Shown here: positions 52,061 through 63,781 of the stretch, piece by piece
How positions within the stretch are numbered: the stretch's first letter is position 1
Layout: each line of letters begins with the position of its first letter
Assembly: GCA_016125495.1 (NCBI GenBank)
Contig: WGLQ01000015.1
Location: forward strand, 1-64,000
DNA from: Hyphomicrobiales bacterium
GTDB lineage: Bacteria; Pseudomonadota; Alphaproteobacteria; Rhizobiales; RI-29
Direction of reading: 5' to 3'
DNA length: 64,000 nt
Notes under the pieces: model-generated
Seen by the model: the letters and a program-made list of their open reading frames with translations, nothing else
Databases searched by the model: none
What the model was told of the DNA's origin: nothing
Program-made: the position numbers and the translations under genes

Positions 52061-54187
52061 ATGGCGCTCACCCGCAGCACCCATCAGCCACCGGCGCCGG
52101 ATCGCATCGAGGTCCGGCTCGAAGCCCACGGTCGCAGGCGCGCGGACGAGTATGCCTGGATGCGGGCGGAGAACTGGCAGCAGGTGATGCGTGATCCGGC
52201 AACGCTCGCCGAACCGATCCGTGCCCATCTCGAGGCCGAAAACGCCTACGCCGACGCTGTCCTCGCCGACACCGCCGAGTTGCAGGAAACGTTGCTCGCC
52301 GAAATGCGCGGTCGCATCAAGGAAGACGATTCGAGCGTACCGACGCCGCACGGTCCCTACGCCTACAGCGTGCGCCACGTGCAGGGCGGGGAGTATCCGT
52401 TGGTCTGCCGTTCGGCCCGTGACGGCGGCGGCGACGAGGTTCTGCTCGACGGCAACGCCATGGCCGAGGGATGCGACTTCTTCAATCTCGGCGCGGCCGA
52501 GCACTCGCCCGACCACCGGTTGCTGGCCTATGCCGTCGACCTCGCGGGGTCGGAATTCTACACCATACGAATCAAGGATCTCGTGAGCGGAACGACGCTC
52601 GCGGACAGCATCGCGAATGCATCCGGCGGGATGGTCTGGGCGGCCGACTCGAGCACGCTGTTCTACACCCTCCTCGACGACAACCACCGCTCCTACGCCG
52701 TCATGCGTCATCGTGTCGGGACACCGTCCGACGACGACGTAGAGGTCTACCGGGACGATGACCCGGCATACTTCGTCAGTGTTTCCTCGACGCTCAGCGG
52801 TGCCCACATCGTCATCCGTTCGAACGACCACGAGACCGTCGAGCTGCACGTCGTCGACGCCCTCGCCCCCGAGACGGCCCCGCGCCTCGTTTCGGCCCGC
52901 CGCAGTGGCCACGAATACGGCCTCGAACACGTCGGCGACCGCTTCGTGATCCTGACGAACAACCAGGGTGCCGAGGATTTCAGGATCGTCACCGCGCCGG
53001 TCGACGCGCCCGGCGAGGAGCACTGGGAGGAGATCGAGCCACACCGACCTGGACGCCTCATTCTCGATGTGACTGCCTTTGCCGGCCATCTCGTTCGGCT
53101 CGAACGCGAAAGCGGGCTGCCGCGCATCGTCATTCGCGAAGGGCTGACGGGCGCCGAGCATGCCATCGCGTTCGACGAGGAGGCCTATGGGCTCGGGATG
53201 TCGCCTGGCTACGAGCACCAGACGACGACGCTGCGCTTCAGCTACTCGTCCCTGACCACGCCGGCCCAAGTGTTCGACTACGACATGGTCACGCGCGCCC
53301 GCGTGCTGCGAAAGACGCAGGAGGTTCCCTCAGGGCACGACCCCAGCCACTACATCGCGCGGCGGATCATGGCGACAGCACCCGATGGCGAGAGCGTGCC
53401 GATCTCGCTCTTCCACCACCGCGATACGCCCATCGACGGCACCGCTCCGGTGCACCTCTACGGTTATGGCTCCTACGGGATCTCGATCCCGGCCGCGTTC
53501 AACACCAACCGGCTCAGCCTCGCCGACCGGGGCATCATCTGCGCCATCGCGCACGTGCGCGGCGGAAAGGACAAGGGCTATGCGTGGTATCGCCAGGGCA
53601 AACGCGAGCACAAGGTGAACACCTTCACCGACTTCGTCGCCGCCGCCGAGCATCTCATCGCTGCAGGCTACACCGGGAAGGGACGCATCGTTGCCGAAGG
53701 CGGCTCGGCGGGAGGGCTCCTCATCGGTGCGGTCGCGAACCGAGCGCCGGAGCTCTTTGCCGGGATGGTCGCGTTCGTGCCGTTCGTCGACGTGCTCAAT
53801 ACCATCCTCGATGCGAGCCTGCCGCTGACGCCGCCGGAGTGGACCGAGTGGGGCAACCCGATCGAGTCGGCCGAGGCGTACGACCTCATCGCCTCCTATT
53901 CGCCCTACGACAACGTCGCACCAAGGCCCTATCCGCCGATCCTGGCCATTGCCGGCCTCACCGATCCCCGCGTCACCTACTGGGAGCCGGCCAAGTGGAT
54001 CGCCCGCCTCAGGGCGCACTCGACGAGCGGCCAACCGATGTTGATGCGCATGAACATGTCGGCAGGTCACGCTGGCGCGCCCGGTCGATTCGAGCGGTTG
54101 CGCGAGTTCGCACTCGCCTATGCCTTCACCATCCGGGTGACGGGTGCGCACAATCCGGCGGACAAGGCCGAGGCGGCCTCGACTTGA
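52061..54187 (+). CDS. ptrB: Oligopeptidase B (prolyl oligopeptidase family)
   Basis: This 708-residue protein is a serine peptidase of family S9A. A beta-propeller of about residues 75-400 precedes the alpha/beta-hydrolase domain. The catalytic triad is visible: S549 in [10 protein letters not shown]635 in [13 protein letters not shown] and H670 in [11 protein letters not shown]. Oligopeptidase B cuts short peptides after Arg or Lys; the acidic residues for this lie in the ERRLxxD-like regions I could not check in detail. The ATG has AAAGGACACACC in front. It is probably cytosolic, as no signal peptide is seen. Confidence 0.95.
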   Translation: MALTRSTHQPPAPDRIEVRLEAHGRRRADEYAWMRAENWQQVMRDPATLAEPIRAHLEAENAYADAVLADTAELQETLLAEMRGRIKEDDSSVPTPHGPYAYSVRHVQGGEYPLVCRSARDGGGDEVLLDGNAMAEGCDFFNLGAAEHSPDHRLLAYAVDLAGSEFYTIRIKDLVSGTTLADSIANASGGMVWAADSSTLFYTLLDDNHRSYAVMRHRVGTPSDDDVEVYRDDDPAYFVSVSSTLSGAHIVIRSNDHETVELHVVDALAPETAPRLVSARRSGHEYGLEHVGDRFVILTNNQGAEDFRIVTAPVDAPGEEHWEEIEPHRPGRLILDVTAFAGHLVRLERESGLPRIVIREGLTGAEHAIAFDEEAYGLGMSPGYEHQTTTLRFSYSSLTTPAQVFDYDMVTRARVLRKTQEVPSGHDPSHYIARRIMATAPDGESVPISLFHHRDTPIDGTAPVHLYGYGSYGISIPAAFNTNRLSLADRGIICAIAHVRGGKDKGYAWYRQGKREHKVNTFTDFVAAAEHLIAAGYTGKGRIVAEGGSAGGLLIGAVANRAPELFAGMVAFVPFVDVLNTILDASLPLTPPEWTEWGNPIESAEAYDLIASYSPYDNVAPRPYPPILAIAGLTDPRVTYWEPAKWIARLRAHSTSGQPMLMRMNMSAGHAGAPGRFERLREFALAYAFTIRVTGAHNPADKAEAAST

Positions 54188-54311
54188 TCGGCCGGCGCCG
54201 CTTGCCGCCAACGAGCCGCGAGTGGCATGCTGGTGGAGAGACCATGGTGCCGACGACCCGGACCGATCATCGAAAGCAGTCGGGCGGCCCACGCGACAAC
54301 GGAGCAGCGAG

Positions 54312-55550
<1,239 letters not shown>

Positions 55551-55568
55551 TCCGGGCCAGCCAAGGCA

Positions 55569-55961
55569 ATGCGCCGTGTCATCGCGTACGGCCTGATCGT
55601 CTTTGCCGCCGGCTTCTGCCTGGGCGCCCTGCGGGAATTGGCGCTCGCGCCGCTTTTTGGAGCGCAGGCGGCACACTGGATCGAGTTCCCGCTGATGCTG
55701 ATCGCCGTGTGGCTCATCGCACGGTGGATCTTCGGCGAGACGACGGAGGGGCATGGTCCAGGCCGGCTTGCCGAGGGCGCCCTCGCCGTGCTGCTACTGG
55801 TGGTTCTCGAGAGCGGCCTTGCGATCCTCGTGCTCGGCCTGCCCCTCGACGTCTATCTGACGAGCTACGATGTGCGCCGAGGCGCGCTGTTTCCATTCGG
55901 GCTCGCCTTCATGGCACTCGCTCCATTGCTCTTCGGGAACAGGGCCCGCAGGCTGCCATGA
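55569..55961 (+). CDS. Small membrane protein, four spans, function unknown
   Basis: This 130-residue protein has four predicted spans (YGLIVFAAGFCLGALREL; WIEFPLMLIAVWLIARWIF; EGALAVLLLVVLESGLAILV; LFPFGLAFMALAPLLFG). It begins 18 bases after the gcdH-like stop with AAGGCA in front, so it is likely co-transcribed. I do not recognise it. Confidence 0.75.
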   Translation: MRRVIAYGLIVFAAGFCLGALRELALAPLFGAQAAHWIEFPLMLIAVWLIARWIFGETTEGHGPGRLAEGALAVLLLVVLESGLAILVLGLPLDVYLTSYDVRRGALFPFGLAFMALAPLLFGNRARRLP

Positions 55962-56080
55962 CCATCCCGGCCTGACGAACCGCCGGCAGTGGTCCGGGTC
56001 ATTGGGGGCGGTCGGAACACGGCTGCGCACCGCCCCACAACGACGGACGAAATTCATTCAACAACTGCAAAGGACGAGCG

Positions 56081-57127
56081 ATGATCGACCTCAGGAGTGA
56101 CACGACCTCGCGGCCGACCGCGGCGATGCGCGAGGCGATCGCGCGTGCCGAGGTCGGCGACGACGTCTTCAGCGACGACCCGACCGTGAACCGGCTCGAA
56201 GCGGAGACCGCACGGCTGGTCGGAAAGGAGGCCGCACTTTTCGTTCCTTCCGGCACCATGGCCAACCAGATCGCCCTGCGCCTCCACCTTCGGCCGGGCC
56301 AGTTCGTCGCGGCGGAGACCGGTTCGCACGTGCTGCGCGTCGAAGCGGGAGCAACGGCTGGCGTCTCGGGCGTGGCGGCGATCGCCATTGCCGGCGAGGC
56401 AGGAAAATTCACTCCGGAGCAACTCGAGTCGGCACTGCCGATCCGGCACCCCGAGATGCGGCTGCTCGATCATTATCGTCCCGGACTGGTCTGGATGGAG
56501 AACACCCACAACGCCGGCGGCGGAACCGTCTGGCGCCCCGACACGACCGCCGCCGTCGCCGAGGTCGCGCGCCGGGAGGGGTGCCGCCTCCATCTCGATG
56601 GCGCCCGACTCTGGAACGCGGCCGTCGCCCTCGGGCTCACCGAGGCCGAACTCGCCGCCCCGTTCGATACGGTGAGCGTTTGCTTTTCCAAGGGACTCGG
56701 CGCGCCGGTCGGCTCGGCCATCGCGGGCTCGCGCGACCTCATCGCCCGCGCGCGCGGCATCCGTTCGCAGTTCGGCGGGGGCATGCGTCAGGCCGGCATC
56801 CTGGCCGCCGCCGCGCTCCATGCCCTCGAGAACCACCGCGCCCGTCTCGCCGAGGACCACGCCAATGCGCTTGCATTCGCGCGAGGCATCGCCGACGCAC
56901 CGGGGATCAAGGTCGAGCCCGCCGGCGTGGAGACGAATATCGTGCGCATCGACCTCGAGACGATCGATGCCGGGACATTCGTCGACGCGCTTGCGGCCGA
57001 GGGCGTGCGCATGCTGCCGCTCGGCCGGCGCCTCGCGAGGGCGGTCACCTGCCTCGATGTCTCGCGCAACGAGGCCGAGGAAGCAGCGGACATCACACGC
57101 CGCGTGGCAGAGCGGTTGGCGCGGTGA
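56081..57127 (+). CDS. ltaE: Low-specificity L-threonine aldolase
   Basis: This 348-residue PLP enzyme of the beta-eliminating lyase fold has MIDLRSDTTSRPTAAMREAI, GDDVFSDDPTVNRLEAETAR, VWMENTHNAGGGTVW, LHLDGARLWNAAVAL and the Schiff-base lysine K204 in CFSKGLGAPVGS. It splits L-threonine into glycine and acetaldehyde. The ATG has AAAGGACGAGCG in front. Confidence 0.95.
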   Translation: MIDLRSDTTSRPTAAMREAIARAEVGDDVFSDDPTVNRLEAETARLVGKEAALFVPSGTMANQIALRLHLRPGQFVAAETGSHVLRVEAGATAGVSGVAAIAIAGEAGKFTPEQLESALPIRHPEMRLLDHYRPGLVWMENTHNAGGGTVWRPDTTAAVAEVARREGCRLHLDGARLWNAAVALGLTEAELAAPFDTVSVCFSKGLGAPVGSAIAGSRDLIARARGIRSQFGGGMRQAGILAAAALHALENHRARLAEDHANALAFARGIADAPGIKVEPAGVETNIVRIDLETIDAGTFVDALAAEGVRMLPLGRRLARAVTCLDVSRNEAEEAADITRRVAERLAR

Positions 57128-57816
57128 ACGCATGGGCCGCGCTGCCGTCGATCCTTCGGGACATCGCAAGGAAAGGAAAAGGCCGGCGCTTGGCCGGCCT
57201 TCCATCGTTCTGGCCCGGAGCCGGCGAGCCGGCCGTCGTTCGGGCTGACGCTCACACGCGACTAGTGGGAGGATGCAAATTCGAGCGTCGCCACAAGAGG
57301 TGATCCACATGCGAAAGATCCGGACGACGTCCCGTCAAGGGAACCGACGTCCCGGCGCACCGACGTGTACAAAGGGTCATGTGCAATCGTTTCAGCATAT
57401 GCCGCTCCATTTCTGGCGGTAGTGATGCCTGCGACCTGCGTTTCCGCCGGACCTGACCACGCATGGAGAGAAATCCGGTGAACGCCAGCGCGTCCGCCAG
57501 AGATCCGGCCCATTGGTCCAGTCGCCTGATCGATTGATACGGGGTCCGCATGGGGAACATGCGGTGCCTGCCGGAAGCAGATCACGTCTCGAAGCCGTGG
57601 CAGCCGGCCCCAGCAGGCGTGAGGTGTCATGCGCCTTCACCCCAGATGGGCGCCGCAGATGACGACACCCCTGCAGGCCCCCAAGTCAACCTGCGTGCTC
57701 CAGGTTCGGCTGATTTGCTCCGCCGGGCAAGGCCGTGCAGAGGATCGATACGATGTGCCCGCGCTCGCGTGTCCTCGCAGCAACGAGGAGTTGCGATGGC
57801 AATGCAATCGGTTGCT
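57128..57816. other. 689-base region, no gene assigned; lower-GC composition
   Basis: After the terminator hairpin at 57179-57201, this region has open frames on both strands that match nothing I know. The longest (minus strand, 57252-57560 and 57262-57630, in different frames) have third-position GC of around 60%, well below that of neighbours, and no good ribosome-binding site. It may be an eroded gene or a former insertion. Confidence 0.4.
57179..57201 (+). terminator. Hairpin after ltaE
   Basis: A perfect 9-base inverted repeat (AAGGCCGGC / GCCGGCCTT) with a 5-base loop lies about 50 bases after the ltaE stop. The closing TT is followed by mixed sequence, so it has the stem of a Rho-independent terminator but not the full T run. 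Confidence 0.65.
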
Positions 57817-59970
57817 TCAGGACGTGAGCCCCGAAATGCCGGCAAGAAGGAACGCCGAGAACAGGTAGCCGACGAGTTGATAGAGATAGAGAGCGTACCT
57901 TGCCAGCGGGTCGTCGAGTTCGAATCCGTAATGCGCGTCGCGGAGTTTTATGAAGGGCACGAACATGTCGACGGCATAAAAGAGCCCGGGGCGCACGTAC
58001 TCGCTCTCACTCTGGCCGGTGCGCACGCGGTAGACCTTGCCCGCCTCGCGCCAGCGAAGGATGAGGACGAAAAGAATGACCGTGCCGATGATCCAGGTGA
58101 CGATCTTCAGCGGTCGGTGGCCGAAGTCGATCAGAACCCCGTAGAGGCGCAGAATCTGCACCTTCGACCACGACCAGAGATACCGAGCGGCCTGATCCGC
58201 CATCAGGGATGTAGCGGCAAAGTCCCCCATGGCCGCGCGGGCGGACTCGATCGCACCATTCTCAGGGAAGATCGCGCGGGGCGCCGCCTCCACCAGTTCG
58301 CGCAGCCGCAGGCCCGCGAGCGCCACCTCGATCTCCGTCGCGTCGCGGCCGATACTGCGCAGCACCTGGACGACCTGCCCATAGCTCTGGGCGGAATGAA
58401 TTCCATTGCGCTCCAGCCATGACACCAGGGCCTCGTCGCTCGGCGGCCTGAACATCACCAGACCGCCCGAGGCGGTGGACCCGGTGATTTCGGGCTCGAG
58501 TTCACAGCTCGAGCGCCCGTCGATCATGCGGTCGAAGGCGACATCATGGAACTGGAATGTCGTCGGCCAAGCCGCAAGTTCGCTGACGATGCTGCGGGTC
58601 TCCATGCCGACCATCTGCCAGAGCGCGTTCGGCCCATCACGCAGGAAGCCGCCGTCGCCGGCGCGCTCGGACCAGTTGAGGACGATGGCCCCTTCGCTGC
58701 GCACGCCGTTGAGCATGACGCGGAACGGCTCGGCCTCGCGCCAGCCATCGCCAGCGCCGGCCCCGCTACGATCGCCATAGACGTTGCGCAGGCAGAGCGT
58801 CCCGCGCACCCGTTGCTCGTTGAGTTTCAAATAGCCGAAAAGGGGCCGCCCATCGCGCGTGCGACAATCGCCGTAACGCCACTCTCCCTCGCCCTCGTCT
58901 CGCATGCGGGCGCGCAGGAAGTCTTCCACGCGATCGCGTTCTCTCGGCGAAAGACCCGTGAGCCAGCTCGGCCAGTCGCCCTTGCCAAGCGACCAGGTGA
59001 AGATGTCGCCCTCACGGCCGGAAAAGCGCATCCCGTCGATCACGAGATCGCCCTCGATCGTGTTGCCGACCAGCGTGGCGCCGCAGCGCGCCTGTGTGCC
59101 ATGCAGCGAAACATCGGCGCCGATCGTGGCGTGCTTCATCGTGAGGTGGGAGAGCATGGCGTCGCCGAAATCGAGGCGACCGGTGATGCGCGCGCGCGCA
59201 AGGGTGGCAAAGAGGTAGACGAACGCGTTTCGGGCAACCAGGCTCGAGTCGACGACGAGGTCCTGGCTGACGAGACTGCCGATGGCGCTGCCGGAAAGGA
59301 ACAGCGAGCCCTCGATGCGGGTCCGCCGGAGGCTCAACGTCTGGGCGATGTTGGCAGCCTCGATGGAGAGGTTCTTGGTGGTCCGGAAATTCTGGAAGCC
59401 GACCGGACCGTGGAAATACGACTTGTCGAGCACCAGGTTGATGTCGGTATGGACGTTCTCGAGGTCGAAGCGGTCGCAGAACACGGCATTCGAAATGCGG
59501 ATGCCGATCGGCTTGACGTGCTCGCGGTAGGTCGCCTCGGTCATGATCGTGGCCAGGAACGAGGAGCGCAGACGAGCGGCGACCTGCGGTTCGTGAGGCA
59601 GCCAGTCGAAGGTGCGGTCGCAGAGCGCCCGCCGGAAGATCATCGGCGGGGAGCCGCGCCTCGGCGCCACGCAGCGGCCGGCATAGAGGTCAGCCTCCAA
59701 CCCTTTGGAAATACACGACCACGCCAGCCGCTCGCCGGCCAGCCAGTCGGAGGCGGGGGGCGGCGGCGCGCCGGCCTTGGCCGACAGGCTGGAGAGGAGC
59801 GCCACGATCAGAAGGAGCGGTACCGCGAAGGACCTCAGCCCGGCAGATTGCGTCCGATGGCGCAATACGAGGCGGCAAACCGCCACGACGCCGCGCGCCA
59901 GCAGACTCGGCCCATCCGACGCCGCTGAAGTACGGCCAATAGCCAATGGCAGATACGCGGTGCCCGGCAT
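57817..59970 (-). CDS. Exported beta-helix protein with C-terminal membrane spans
   Basis: This 717-residue protein has a hydrophobic export segment (RSFAVPLLLIVALLSSLSAK) about 50 residues in, then a long region of short repeating units of the kind LSLRRTRIEGSLFLSGSAIG and ARITGRLDFGDAMLSHL, which suggests a right-handed beta helix. A cysteine-containing stretch follows (GDCRTRDGRPL, GTLCLRNVYG). Two membrane spans are near the end (TWIIGTVILFVLILRW; YLYQLVGYLFSAFLLAGISG) with a cytoplasm- or periplasm-facing loop between. ATG at 59970 has GGAG in front; a TTG lies further upstream. It looks like an inner-membrane protein with a large periplasmic solenoid. I do not recognise a function. Confidence 0.7.
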   Translation of the reverse strand: MPGTAYLPLAIGRTSAASDGPSLLARGVVAVCRLVLRHRTQSAGLRSFAVPLLLIVALLSSLSAKAGAPPPPASDWLAGERLAWSCISKGLEADLYAGRCVAPRRGSPPMIFRRALCDRTFDWLPHEPQVAARLRSSFLATIMTEATYREHVKPIGIRISNAVFCDRFDLENVHTDINLVLDKSYFHGPVGFQNFRTTKNLSIEAANIAQTLSLRRTRIEGSLFLSGSAIGSLVSQDLVVDSSLVARNAFVYLFATLARARITGRLDFGDAMLSHLTMKHATIGADVSLHGTQARCGATLVGNTIEGDLVIDGMRFSGREGDIFTWSLGKGDWPSWLTGLSPRERDRVEDFLRARMRDEGEGEWRYGDCRTRDGRPLFGYLKLNEQRVRGTLCLRNVYGDRSGAGAGDGWREAEPFRVMLNGVRSEGAIVLNWSERAGDGGFLRDGPNALWQMVGMETRSIVSELAAWPTTFQFHDVAFDRMIDGRSSCELEPEITGSTASGGLVMFRPPSDEALVSWLERNGIHSAQSYGQVVQVLRSIGRDATEIEVALAGLRLRELVEAAPRAIFPENGAIESARAAMGDFAATSLMADQAARYLWSWSKVQILRLYGVLIDFGHRPLKIVTWIIGTVILFVLILRWREAGKVYRVRTGQSESEYVRPGLFYAVDMFVPFIKLRDAHYGFELDDPLARYALYLYQLVGYLFSAFLLAGISGLTS

Positions 59971-60125
59971 CGAAACTCCGGCTGGCGGTGAGCAGGTCGA
60001 GCGGACGCTGAACGAGGCAACCGCCCAATTCAAGGGCGAACAGGCGGGCCCAACCGCGTTCGCTCGACACTATGGCCGTGCATCGACACCCCCCTCCCTC
60101 GATGCGCCGATCGCGGGGAACCGCG

Positions 60126-61217
60126 TCAAGCCATCACGGAGGGCGACCGCTGCTCAGCGACCAGTTCCTGGAACAGGGCCACGAGGCGCGGCGCGGTCGC
60201 GTCGTAGGTGTATTGGGAAAGCACGAGATCGCGACCACCCGCGCCGAGGCGTGCACGCAGGGCCGGGTCGCCGGCGAGCCGCTCGAAGGCCATCACCCAG
60301 GAAGCCGTGTCGGTTGCGTGAAAGCCGTTCACATCGGGCCGGACCACGTCGTTGTTCATGCCGACCGGACTGGCGATGACGGGTTTGCCCGAGGCCATGT
60401 ACTGGAGGAGCTTGAACGAGCATTTGCCCAGCGACCACGGTGTCTTGTCGAGCGGCATGATGCCGACGTCGATGGCGGCGAGGCTCTCGGCCTCGGTGGC
60501 GAGCGTCCAAGGAACGTAACGCACCGGCAACCCGTCCAGCGGTGAGGTTGCGGTGCCGATCAGGACGATCTCCACAGGTTGCCTGCGCGCGACCTCGGCA
60601 ATCGCATCGCGCACGATGGAGAGATAGCGCGCGGTGACCGGCGTGCCGATCCAACCGATGCGGAGCGGTCCGTTCAATGGCTGCGCTGCCGGCGGCTCGC
60701 GCACGACGCGCGCCGCTTCGATCGGGGTCGGAACATTGAGGATGCGGCGAGCACCAGCGGCCTCGGCGCGGCCGGCCAGATAGGAGTTGCCTACGGTCAC
60801 TGCGCTGGCCCGCGCCATGGCGACGTCGATCTTGCGACCGAGCAGGCCGCGAACCAGTGGGCTCGGACTCATGTCGTAGTTGTGAAAGATCGCATCGTCG
60901 AAATCGAGCACGAATGGCCTCGACACCAACCGCTCGAAGACGGACGGAAGATAGGGAAAGAGTTCGTACTCGATCCAAAGGATGTCGAACTTGCGCAGGT
61001 TCGTGAGCTGGCCAAGGCGGCCTGCGAGACGCCCCATCAAGTGCAGGCGATCGCGCGGGCGCCCGGCATAGAGATTGCGCAGATACTGACCATCGAGCAG
61101 TGGATAGTAGTGAGGTTCGATGCCGGCCTTGCGAAAGCGATCGGCATACCCGTAGAGGCGTACTCGCGAGCTCGCGCCTTGCTCGTCATATTTGGAGAAG
61201 ACGCAGACCCTGACCAC
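60126..61217 (-). CDS. Glycosyltransferase family 4-like protein
   Basis: This 363-residue protein has the two-domain GT-B pattern: ASSRVRLYGYADRFRKAGIE near the start, DILWIEYELFPYLPSVFERL, LRIGWIGTPVTARYLSIVRD, and the C-terminal sugar-nucleotide part GKCSFKLLQYMASGKPVIAS with PVGMNNDVVRPDVNGF. GTG at 61217 is chosen because AGGAG lies six bases before it and it enters the conserved VRVCVFSKYD strand; an upstream GTG (61349) would add 44 residues of low-complexity sequence. It probably builds a surface polysaccharide. The acceptor is unknown. Confidence 0.86.
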   Translation of the reverse strand: MVRVCVFSKYDEQGASSRVRLYGYADRFRKAGIEPHYYPLLDGQYLRNLYAGRPRDRLHLMGRLAGRLGQLTNLRKFDILWIEYELFPYLPSVFERLVSRPFVLDFDDAIFHNYDMSPSPLVRGLLGRKIDVAMARASAVTVGNSYLAGRAEAAGARRILNVPTPIEAARVVREPPAAQPLNGPLRIGWIGTPVTARYLSIVRDAIAEVARRQPVEIVLIGTATSPLDGLPVRYVPWTLATEAESLAAIDVGIMPLDKTPWSLGKCSFKLLQYMASGKPVIASPVGMNNDVVRPDVNGFHATDTASWVMAFERLAGDPALRARLGAGGRDLVLSQYTYDATAPRLVALFQELVAEQRSPSVMA

Positions 61218-61750
61218 CCCCGGCTCCTGCTCGATGGCGCGCCGTTGTCTTGTCGCTCGCCCCGTCCCGCCGCCTCCGGGAGCGCACCCGCCGTTACCGG
61301 ATGCAGGCACCGGACGCAATAGCACCCTACTGATCTCGAACGCGTTCACATCTCAACGAGGCGTGCCCAGGCGCAAACCCGATCCCACCTACCCACTTGC
61401 CGGCCGCCCAACCGCAAGGCTCTGTACGCTGCGTCGCTTCCAGAAAAGCTACGAACCGCCGCGCGCGACAGCCTACGCGGTGGTCAATCGCCGTCAACCA
61501 CCGCCCGGCAGACAGGAGCTTTGCCCCGACGATAGCTCAGTTCGATCCGATTGTTTGCGGCAAAGATGGTCGTGCAGAAGGCCGGAGCGAGGAATCCGCT
61601 GCACTTTGCGGTTCGCACGCCCCCGGACGGGCGCCAACCCTTGGCCAAGTAGCGCAAACGGGGGGCGTGGCGAACCACAGCGAGGCAATCGCCCCCCACC
61701 ACCAGACCAGACGGACGGCCCCCGAGGCAAGACCGGGGGCCGCGTCGATG
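61218..61750. other. 533-base intergenic region, no gene seen
   Basis: This region between the glycosyltransferase and fhs genes holds the hairpin at 61716-61742 and otherwise nothing I can support. Its plus-strand open frames are antisense extensions of the fhs shadow. Confidence 0.5.
61716..61742 (-). terminator. Hairpin after fhs
   Basis: A perfect 9-base inverted repeat (CGGCCCCCG / CGGGGGCCG) with a 9-base loop begins eight bases after the fhs stop. No T run follows. Confidence 0.55.
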
Positions 61751-63427
61751 CTAGAAGAGGCCTTGGACCAGCCCGTGCTCATCGAGCCGGATCGATTCGG
61801 CGGAGGGCACCTTGGGAAGGCCCGGCATGGTCATGATGTCACCCGTGACGGCGACGATGAAGCCGGCACCGGCCGAAAGGCGAACCTCGCGCACATTGAC
61901 CGTGTGGCCCTCGGGCGCACCCTTGAGGTTCTGGTCGGTCGAGAACGAGTACTGCGTCTTGGCCATGCAGATGGGAAGGTTGCCGAAGCCCTCCTGCTCC
62001 CAGGCCTTCAGCTGATTGCGAACCGAAGCGTCCGCCGTCACCTCGCTGGCGCGGTAGAACTCCTTCGCGATCGTCTCGATCTTGGCAAAGAGCGGCATGT
62101 CGTCGGGATAGAGGACCTTGAAGTTCGACTTGCCGCTCTCGACGATGCGCACGACCTCGCGCGCGAGTTCCTCGGTTCCCTTGCTGCCGTTCGCCCAATG
62201 CGAGGCGACGATCGCCTTGGCCCCGAGGCCTTCGGCGGTCTGGCTCACGGCCGCGAGTTCGGCCGGGGTATCCGTGATGAACTGGTTGATCGCCACCACC
62301 GGCTGGAGGCCAAGCTTCTTCATGTTCTCGAGATGGCGGGCGAGGTTCGAGCAGCCGCGGCGCACCGCATCGACGTTCTCGTGTTTGAGATCGTCCTTTG
62401 CGACGCCGCCGTGCATCTTGAGGGCGCGGACAGTCGCGACCAGGACCACGGCGTCAGGTTTGAGACCCGCCTTACGGCACTTGATGTTGCTGAATTTCTC
62501 GGCCCCGAGGTCGGCACCGAAGCCGGCCTCGGTGACGACGTAGTCGGCGAGCTTGAGGGCCGTCTGCGTCGCCATCACGGAGTTGCAGCCATGGGCGATG
62601 TTGGCGAACGGACCGCCGTGGATGAACGCGGGGTTGTTCTCCAGCGTCTGCACGAGGTTCGGCATCAGCGCGTCCTTCAGCAGGACCGCCATCGCCTCGT
62701 GCGCCTTCAAGTCGCGGGCGCGGATCGCCTTCTTGCCGCGCGTGTAGCCGACGACGATGTTGCCGATGCGCTCGGTGAGGTCGGCAAGGCTGGTCGCCAG
62801 GCAGAAGATGGCCATGATTTCGGAGGCGACGGTGATATCGAAGCCATCCTCGCGCGGGTAGCCGTTACCGGTGCCGCCGAGCGAGTTGACGATCTTGCGC
62901 AGCGCGCGGTCGTTCATGTCCACGACGCGGCGGTATTGGACGCGTCGAACGTCGATGCCGAGTTCGTTGCCCCAATAGATGTGGTTGTCCAACATGGCGG
63001 CGAGCAGGTTGTGTGCCACGCCGATCGCATGGAAATCGCCGGTGAAATGGAGGTTGATGTCCTCCATTGGGACGACCTGTGCATATCCGCCGCCGGCCGC
63101 GCCGCCCTTGACGCCGAAGCATGGGCCGAGGGACGGCTCGCGCAGGCAGATCGCGGTCTTCTTGCCGATGCGATTGAGACCGTCGCCGAGGCCGACCGTC
63201 GTCGTCGTCTTGCCCTCGCCCGCCGGGGTCGGGTTGATCGCCGTCACCAGCACGAGCTTGCCGTCGGGCCGGCCCTTCAGCGAGTTCATGAAGTCGTAGG
63301 AGATCTTGGCCTTGACCGGGCCGAATTGCAGAAGTGCGTCGGCCGGAATTCCGAGCTTGGCTCCGATTTCGACCACCGGCTTCATCTTTGCCTCGCGGGC
63401 AATCTCGATATCACTCTTGACCGTCAT
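61751..63427 (-). CDS. fhs: Formate-tetrahydrofolate ligase
   Basis: This 558-residue protein is the full length of the family. The ATP-binding loop [33 protein letters not shown], and [20 protein letters not shown] are typical. It makes 10-formyl-tetrahydrofolate from formate, ATP and tetrahydrofolate in the cytoplasm, feeding C1 metabolism. ATG at 63427 has GGGAGGAGACAGTCG in front. A TGGTAT / ATACCA operator-like repeat lies about 65-80 bases upstream. Confidence 0.97.
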   Translation of the reverse strand: MTVKSDIEIAREAKMKPVVEIGAKLGIPADALLQFGPVKAKISYDFMNSLKGRPDGKLVLVTAINPTPAGEGKTTTTVGLGDGLNRIGKKTAICLREPSLGPCFGVKGGAAGGGYAQVVPMEDINLHFTGDFHAIGVAHNLLAAMLDNHIYWGNELGIDVRRVQYRRVVDMNDRALRKIVNSLGGTGNGYPREDGFDITVASEIMAIFCLATSLADLTERIGNIVVGYTRGKKAIRARDLKAHEAMAVLLKDALMPNLVQTLENNPAFIHGGPFANIAHGCNSVMATQTALKLADYVVTEAGFGADLGAEKFSNIKCRKAGLKPDAVVLVATVRALKMHGGVAKDDLKHENVDAVRRGCSNLARHLENMKKLGLQPVVAINQFITDTPAELAAVSQTAEGLGAKAIVASHWANGSKGTEELAREVVRIVESGKSNFKVLYPDDMPLFAKIETIAKEFYRASEVTADASVRNQLKAWEQEGFGNLPICMAKTQYSFSTDQNLKGAPEGHTVNVREVRLSAGAGFIVAVTGDIMTMPGLPKVPSAESIRLDEHGLVQGLF

Positions 63428-63781
63428 CGACTGTCTCCTCCCGACGCCATGTCGCCACCTCGCGCAGCGCTCACGTTGCTGAGCGCCCCTGGTATCACAA
63501 ATACCACTGGGATGCGAACTCGCTCGCGCGCCACGCGTTGGCGCAAAGGCGACCTCGAATGGCGCCCTGCGGGTGACGAGTCGTGGATTGCTCGATGCGT
63601 GGGAAGTCGATTTCGGAGAGCCCCCCCCAACGGGAAATCCGTTCGCCTCGGCAAGGGGTGCGCCGGAGCGGTCGGCCGGGGGGTCGAGAGCCGGAGTCGT
63701 CGGGCGGGCCGTCACGGCGATTGCGCAATCGCGAACAACCGTCGAGTGATTGCCCGAACCATCCCAATCGGCGGTCCGGGC
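63428..63781. other. 354-base intergenic region upstream of fhs
   Basis: It holds the operator-like inverted repeat at 63490-63506 and an 8-base C run at 63621-63628. No gene is supported; both flanking genes are on the minus strand. Confidence 0.5.
63490..63506. promoter_or_regulatory. Operator-like inverted repeat upstream of fhs
   Basis: TGGTAT-CACAA-ATACCA is a perfect 6-base inverted repeat with a 5-base spacer, about 65-80 bases before the fhs ATG. The size and arms suit a dimeric repressor of the GntR or LacI type, but no regulator gene is nearby. Confidence 0.4.

Noticed and set aside
57252-57630. Two minus-strand frames of 102 and 122 codons
   Set aside because: Overlap in different frames, weak third-position bias and no ribosome-binding site; no recognisable family.
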